Positions 62,501 to 64,000 of a DNA stretch of 64,000 nt are shown piece by piece. Position 1 is the stretch's first letter. Every line of letters begins with the position of its first letter. A model generated the notes under the pieces. The model was given only the letters and a program-made list of their open reading frames with translations, was not told where the DNA came from and did no database searches. The stretch is from an uncultured Lachnospiraceae bacterium (GTDB lineage: Bacteria; Bacillota; Clostridia; Lachnospirales; Lachnospiraceae). Made by a program: the position numbers and the translations under genes. The stretch is from positions 1 to 64,000 of the forward strand of contig CAMWCA010000001.1 in the NCBI GenBank assembly GCA_947172705.1, in the 5' to 3' direction.

Positions 62501-64000
62501 TATGGGTATAGTACCGGCGGTGTTTTAGGTCTTACGGCATCTCATGTGTATTTGCTTTCCAATGCAGTTGGGACAGAAACTGCCGACAGCGTTAAAATCA
62601 GGAATAATAAAATGTACGGTATGGTGGTAGGAGGTGTGATCGGAACCAGCAGAGCAAGGTGGGTGAACTATATTGGCACCCTTGTTGAAGGTAATGTTCT
62701 TCAGGGCTATAAGAACCACAAGGATTGGTCGCCTGTGGTGGGAGGATTTTTTGGGTCAGGGGCGTCCATAACGAACCATATTGATTATGCAAGGATCAGA
62801 AATAACGGGATTCTTGCGGCAAATGCGAATGCAGCGGGCAATAAGAGGATTGCGGTAGGAGGCTTTGCAGGCGTCACAGAATGGTCAAATGGGGCGAATG
62901 TTTACTGCCCTGAGCTTACAGATAACCTGATCGGTTACAGAGAGACGACAACGGGAGACAAATTTGCAGGAAATGTAACAAACTTAAAGGCAAATGAAAC
63001 CCTCCAGACGCTCTTTGGGTCAGGGGGAGAATTGGAGGTTTTCGGTTCAGACGGAAAACCCCTTAGTGGAAATCAGGTGAAACTGGTTTATGGAAATACG
63101 GACGGCGCGCTGAAAACCTGTAATATGCCTTCCGCAGATGAATTACGTGAAAACACGGCAGGCTATTATGGCGCACGCATTGGCAATCTGGTGGGAATCA
63201 ACAGCGGAAATTATCATTCTTACTATCTTGCACCGAAAATTTCCTACAGCAGTGACATTAAGACGCGACCGGTTATTGACGTGGGCGGAAGCTTCAGTGT
63301 CCGTCAGTCATCCGCCGATCTGCTCACCGCTCCTTATGCATATCGGAAGTTTGTCCATATTATTTATCATGAGCCTTTGGCAAGCGCCGATGCCGATGCT
63401 AATGTGTGGGATCGAACCGGAAACACGCTGCTGGATGGAACAACAATAAGCGGAAGTAAATGGAAAACTCTCTTTGGAGGTATCAGCTATACCGGAATTA
63501 TGGAAGAGTATCGGAACGCAAAAACCTCAACGGATCTGAAAGCGGTGCTGGATGCTTATCACTTAAATGCGAAAACCGACAGAGCTGCGGATGCATTACT
63601 GCTCGAGGAAGTGTATCAGAATCTTTATAAGGATGAGAACGGAGATTTACTTTCTACGCTGACTGTAACAGGCGATATAGATCCGGATGCTGAGATCCTT
63701 CCGCTGATTGTGTTGGATACGCAGTATGGAACGGCGGATGAACTGGTAAAAAGCGTCGTCACAGCATTGACCGGAACAGGAGGCGCTTATAATGATGCAG
63801 ATGGCGTCTACTCAACCGGGATGGCTGGGGTCACAGACATTAAGGCTGAACCTGTGGAGATCAAAAATGGTCAGATCCAAAAACGAAGCGGAACGGCAAG
63901 CTTAAAGGCGAGCAAGCAGAATAATAAGTGGACGGTGGATTATGTGGGATTTGACAATGATGGACTGGATGGAAATCCCCAGACCTTTACACTGCTTACG
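53558..64000 (+). CDS. Giant secreted repeat protein (partial, runs off the window)
   Basis: The frame is open from ATG 53558 to the window end, at least 3481 residues; the track omits it for want of a stop. A signal peptide ('IIRAVAILLAMILFLNNEQM', cleaved near 'VLATA') is followed by an acidic linker and nine CxH...CxxC modules (residues about 86-369), then a tenth degenerate one. The rest is rich in short beta segments with recurring glycine motifs such as 'AGGVLGRYY', 'GGVIGRLEG', 'GGLVGYIG' and 'GGLIGGMRG', as in GLUG-type or beta-helix adhesins. No LPXTG is visible because the C-terminus is missing. AGGTGA precedes the ATG. Confidence 0.9.
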   Translation, partial: MRKRMRIIRAVAILLAMILFLNNEQMVYVLATATENIGGENQMPQEAPSDETLTEEGDQDGENSGETVPDVNEGEGGDETPKEEACDHDWVTNDEGTEAVCSKCGETKTVEPENPEEPEEPEEPCQHDWVTNDEGTEAVCSKCGETKTVEPENPEEPEEPCQHDWVTNDEGTEAVCSKCGETKTVEPENPEEPEEPCQHDWVTNDEGTEAVCSKCGETKAVEPENPEEECEHEWITDPETSLTICSKCGKEKAEEEECEHEWVTDPETSLTICSKCGKEKAEEECEHEWVTDPETSLTICSKCGKEKAEEEECEHEWMRDPETLLIICSKCGKEKTAEDICEHEWMRDPETLLIVCSKCYEESLEEEEECPEGGFHIYDLNEEGTGWVCVLCGVYKETLDVLDVTLEMYLKAMGDVSLLGLDDADDPASSKLPKTKAELDGYLSKDLTIASLGDLLVIQELSKETDFKGYNLIFSNRSLGKLSANYSVDTWELSTVADFKGIGDAAHPFSGTVYAGITGVNLQLSVPLFQYASTDASINTMNIKSDIHVNDSATPVGIIAGTLVKGDAPAFTFGRGVNLEGTVSNASGAAGMLFGRVENQGGTDLMEINLDGSKITYTKDSSVSGLHAGGVIGEIQGEVKLNISSPKLVSRVSVKSVNSTLSLGNALSWSASAAGMYVGAMEDGEIAISGGSESYMAQVGRESGNGGVNGGLVGLVLGAKVTTDGSQISIAGPGVTGQVAGGVFGYYQHEDGVSMSLEHLLIDVPVDASGAQYAGGVLGRYYRDEDGSPAKDYDIISDVTVQKNVQANQFAAGIAGSVQGSNLKIQDVSITGNITNVSGGAEDNRRGVGGVIGRLEGQYVEIERASVKTTFNKEAFVAGGIVGEVVKGGDRNAILKITDPAVDSAFGDNNAYYRGGILGYVGSGNFVALDGSVQVGMACTQNYGKVGHIAGSQRESLIYLETDAEYTRPTGKNWQDDIGNYGGVYRNGTWGEGAPLISYADGKVMGTVGNSGGTWQIDSEADLIRLAIMLNTEGNYAAECFGGTGKGGLLTGSYQVTRSLDISKSGIYDLNRNDSIGKEAEMFKGSFRGPGSGTTIDLGEVSTNQKYLGLFPYAGRGAEISGFTLERTINYAEDYAGGLASDIRGNFTTRDVTLLLNMQSYISGSANNRTHFYGGVAGRIVQEGGEELTVENLRVGGNWQMKVANGANSGPAMGGLTAFYNQVDNGSCSRILVDGFELMESFKLTSGGYRSSGMFTWLNNTYVKKDRTRLSMQNIKIHNGAVMALDQNSDDPGSGWLGMSWNDVTPDDTVHYSIKGLQIGDGGSAAQGPAYSSRAVFGGLVDSVTGRIQLQNISIQNGTFNNVNRKDRIGLLFRLGHNALIEIDGYDIAGRKLGDMSGANNTGAVQLVNFTAGNYDEIVSYNIGIHRNNSDDYQRGGIVNIIYDGFTTGHKVYQNRLLDDKANTVTRYYYNLFGNSFAAEDSFLSEGEKLTKNAAVITNERQMMIWHLTHYMNDDIRRYLAPYYVDGQISDRSKDTVFKGCIDLKGVSYYPTWISGGAYLFNKGDDGRGAEIKFHAQEISDAAGTKMTPENNSREHYMMHGGLFISRSGNVTVKGDEDYLTLSGTVAHLSQQHSSGALFVMYVTGNKGMYRIRLKDLYLTNYKGEDSEGLLIGRVNEDSSLDLSWIETEYTTTGKKAAAALIGVVGNEQAKNISIEFKNMKLDSRRTEGIFQNASLIDSNYYLEDKTNQNWNRLRRLRYLFTERAFDPGVSADNDPYPPFDSATDTDNANYGNNEYTESYVTIGAELKDGVEFWDNENGPVDGTSYDFAFWKGYKWDYSKIETDYVPYVHTIEHVGSKEIEVNPKNRPITEGCGTYEDPYQITSAKQLLALGRYLQNKDDTKYLEGWQVNKYESGRSGAGSICNKTCHDDGSDLRTYRIDSDFPTQAQLSQAYYMIMNDIKLDGMTNATDKQIAEDFLGLGTLDMPFRGVIVGKQQDDGSYPTISLPVRRNYTGNTADANHGFIQYAKGAVVKDLHIKGGDAGGDDTRTGIVKVRSMAGGVMACILGGDNIIDNVTVELEVGKHNADTVQAGAYVGNIRQGSLILRNLKEDSAKGFRVGSFVTDNGKNGRLEAGSTDADRQNLYISGLVGKVENGCVIYDDAGASYSGKVLPHDAANISGIYTNDEGYPVCKHYDIIVKSHLDSDGKIDLTSAESGGVTHFTAKVSNASQLQVVSMAVNSDAFSVCYMDGGYDKTAVCRKAAYSDVGNVPAATADFTNATTEDDKTYDYPYLYKEYIAFHNAGGRAATFVSAGGDQVSRLNGVISHSDPAQRVDLNAVMNYQLSNTTYDMSVYDRGFRGIGATYRIFSEHTSEGIPYEQVGAETFYSDFRANFLGNGAVINLGIDRSYDRSIHTAALFNDLLDRRNTYEYTLSDFTVTGAVSSVVKDSEGNITSGGNEINTTRTAGVVGLMRRPWKIKNVKTENILIEGRGNTGGIVAWIEADPDRSDKTYDFNGCIVGEGTKADSYGGSVGGVIGVICRYTPTGTPLENVKVNLTNCAVKGSAADPDKHVILTVKDRKADKAPGGGDDSWRRRNTAQAAAGRSGGLVGYIGSRFEAHANDHNQIMPVQLTIENGVAEYAQLVGAYSAGGLLGEYDAHQDAENPSSATTSAGVTVTDSRVSLCQIESYRWNLKWGSLVRDDWRNYGAGGLIGGMRGRELVISASQVENTNITASSGSGDETLAATRNGNPGIYAGGAVGCIKARAATITDVTVEGGLDASARADLELGGQQYRIRSWGASAGGLVGMATAVSPNMAVPSALNLSGIKVKGMRIDVDDRKNETVFETTGGAEGNVGGVVGRNQMQLSIKPKTGETAQGAGATVENCMILCSINHAGGVLGAQVKHYNNNNNAACPIRNTSIWNVEVKNSIIGTNNTATFLVDNRNDNWRGIGGIYGALTASQDAGGYNRHYLENAEVSGCWIYGYSTGGVLGLTASHVYLLSNAVGTETADSVKIRNNKMYGMVVGGVIGTSRARWVNYIGTLVEGNVLQGYKNHKDWSPVVGGFFGSGASITNHIDYARIRNNGILAANANAAGNKRIAVGGFAGVTEWSNGANVYCPELTDNLIGYRETTTGDKFAGNVTNLKANETLQTLFGSGGELEVFGSDGKPLSGNQVKLVYGNTDGALKTCNMPSADELRENTAGYYGARIGNLVGINSGNYHSYYLAPKISYSSDIKTRPVIDVGGSFSVRQSSADLLTAPYAYRKFVHIIYHEPLASADADANVWDRTGNTLLDGTTISGSKWKTLFGGISYTGIMEEYRNAKTSTDLKAVLDAYHLNAKTDRAADALLLEEVYQNLYKDENGDLLSTLTVTGDIDPDAEILPLIVLDTQYGTADELVKSVVTALTGTGGAYNDADGVYSTGMAGVTDIKAEPVEIKNGQIQKRSGTASLKASKQNNKWTVDYVGFDNDGLDGNPQTFTLLT
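53813..54664 (+). repeat. Nine tandem CxH...CxxC repeat units in the giant protein
   Basis: Four A units (117, 108, 108 and 99 bases) encode 'CQHDWVTNDEGTEAVCSKCG' plus a Pro-Glu spacer. Five B units (81-87 bases) encode 'CEHEWVTDPETSLTICSKCG' plus a Glu/Lys spacer. All keep Cys-X-His and Cys-X2-Cys, a likely metal-binding set. The A units are nearly identical at DNA level, with whole-unit and spacer-length differences, pointing to recent duplication. A tenth, diverged unit with 'CVLCG' follows to about 54740. Confidence 0.95.

Overview
The window looks like the chromosome of a low-to-mid GC Gram-positive anaerobe of the class Clostridia, most likely family Lachnospiraceae. The reasons are strong GGAGG ribosome binding sites, a FabK-type enoyl reductase, a fused AccD-AccA carboxyltransferase, a fused FolB-FolK, the DUF5050, DUF6472 and DUF3990 families, and SipW-type surface proteins. 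The genus cannot be fixed from sequence alone. Coordinates and starts were chosen by eye from ribosome binding sites and family length; no database search was possible.

Region 1 (1-29660) is conserved housekeeping DNA. It holds a folate operon (folC-folE-HD protein-folP-folBK-DUF6472), a beta-propeller-like DUF5050 protein on the other strand, a pheA / DUF815 ATPase / ppx / ppk1 / maf / HAD cluster, a CPBP protease, the infC-rpmI-rplT operon (AUU start codon and a leader attenuator), pepD, an AI-2E-type transporter and tRNA-Pro(AGG). Next comes a complete type II fatty-acid operon (acpP-fabK-fabD-fabG-fabF-fabZ-accDA-fabH-marR). Its promoter is followed by three FabT-like palindromes at exact 16-bp spacing, and its last enzyme gene is followed by a MarR regulator. 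The region ends with rlmD.

Region 2 (29661 to about 38050) is accessory DNA starting immediately behind rlmD. It contains a DUF262/DUF1524 (GmrSD-like) protein lacking its N-terminus, a convergent AbiF/Abi_2-type HEPN protein with its own small structured RNA and terminator upstream, a LysM lipoprotein, a DUF3990 / DUF3791-like-HTH toxin-antitoxin pair whose promoter carries a perfect palindrome between -35 and -10, and a beta-helix lipoprotein. A large hybrid histidine kinase, a LysM/peptidoglycan-binding SpoIID-like protein and cutC follow.

Region 3 (about 44600-64000, running off the end) is a tightly packed operon and the most unusual part of the window. An HD-GYP protein is followed by exported TasA/camelysin-like beta proteins, a membrane-anchored McrB-like AAA+ ATPase with a DUF2357-like partner, a SipW-type signal peptidase, three more exported small proteins, and the first 3481 codons of a giant secreted protein. 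That protein has nine CxH...CxxC repeat modules and a long glycine-rich beta-helix-like body. The ORF track misses it because it has no stop inside the window. I read this as a dedicated surface-fibre or matrix secretion system with its own peptidase and an AAA+ machine.
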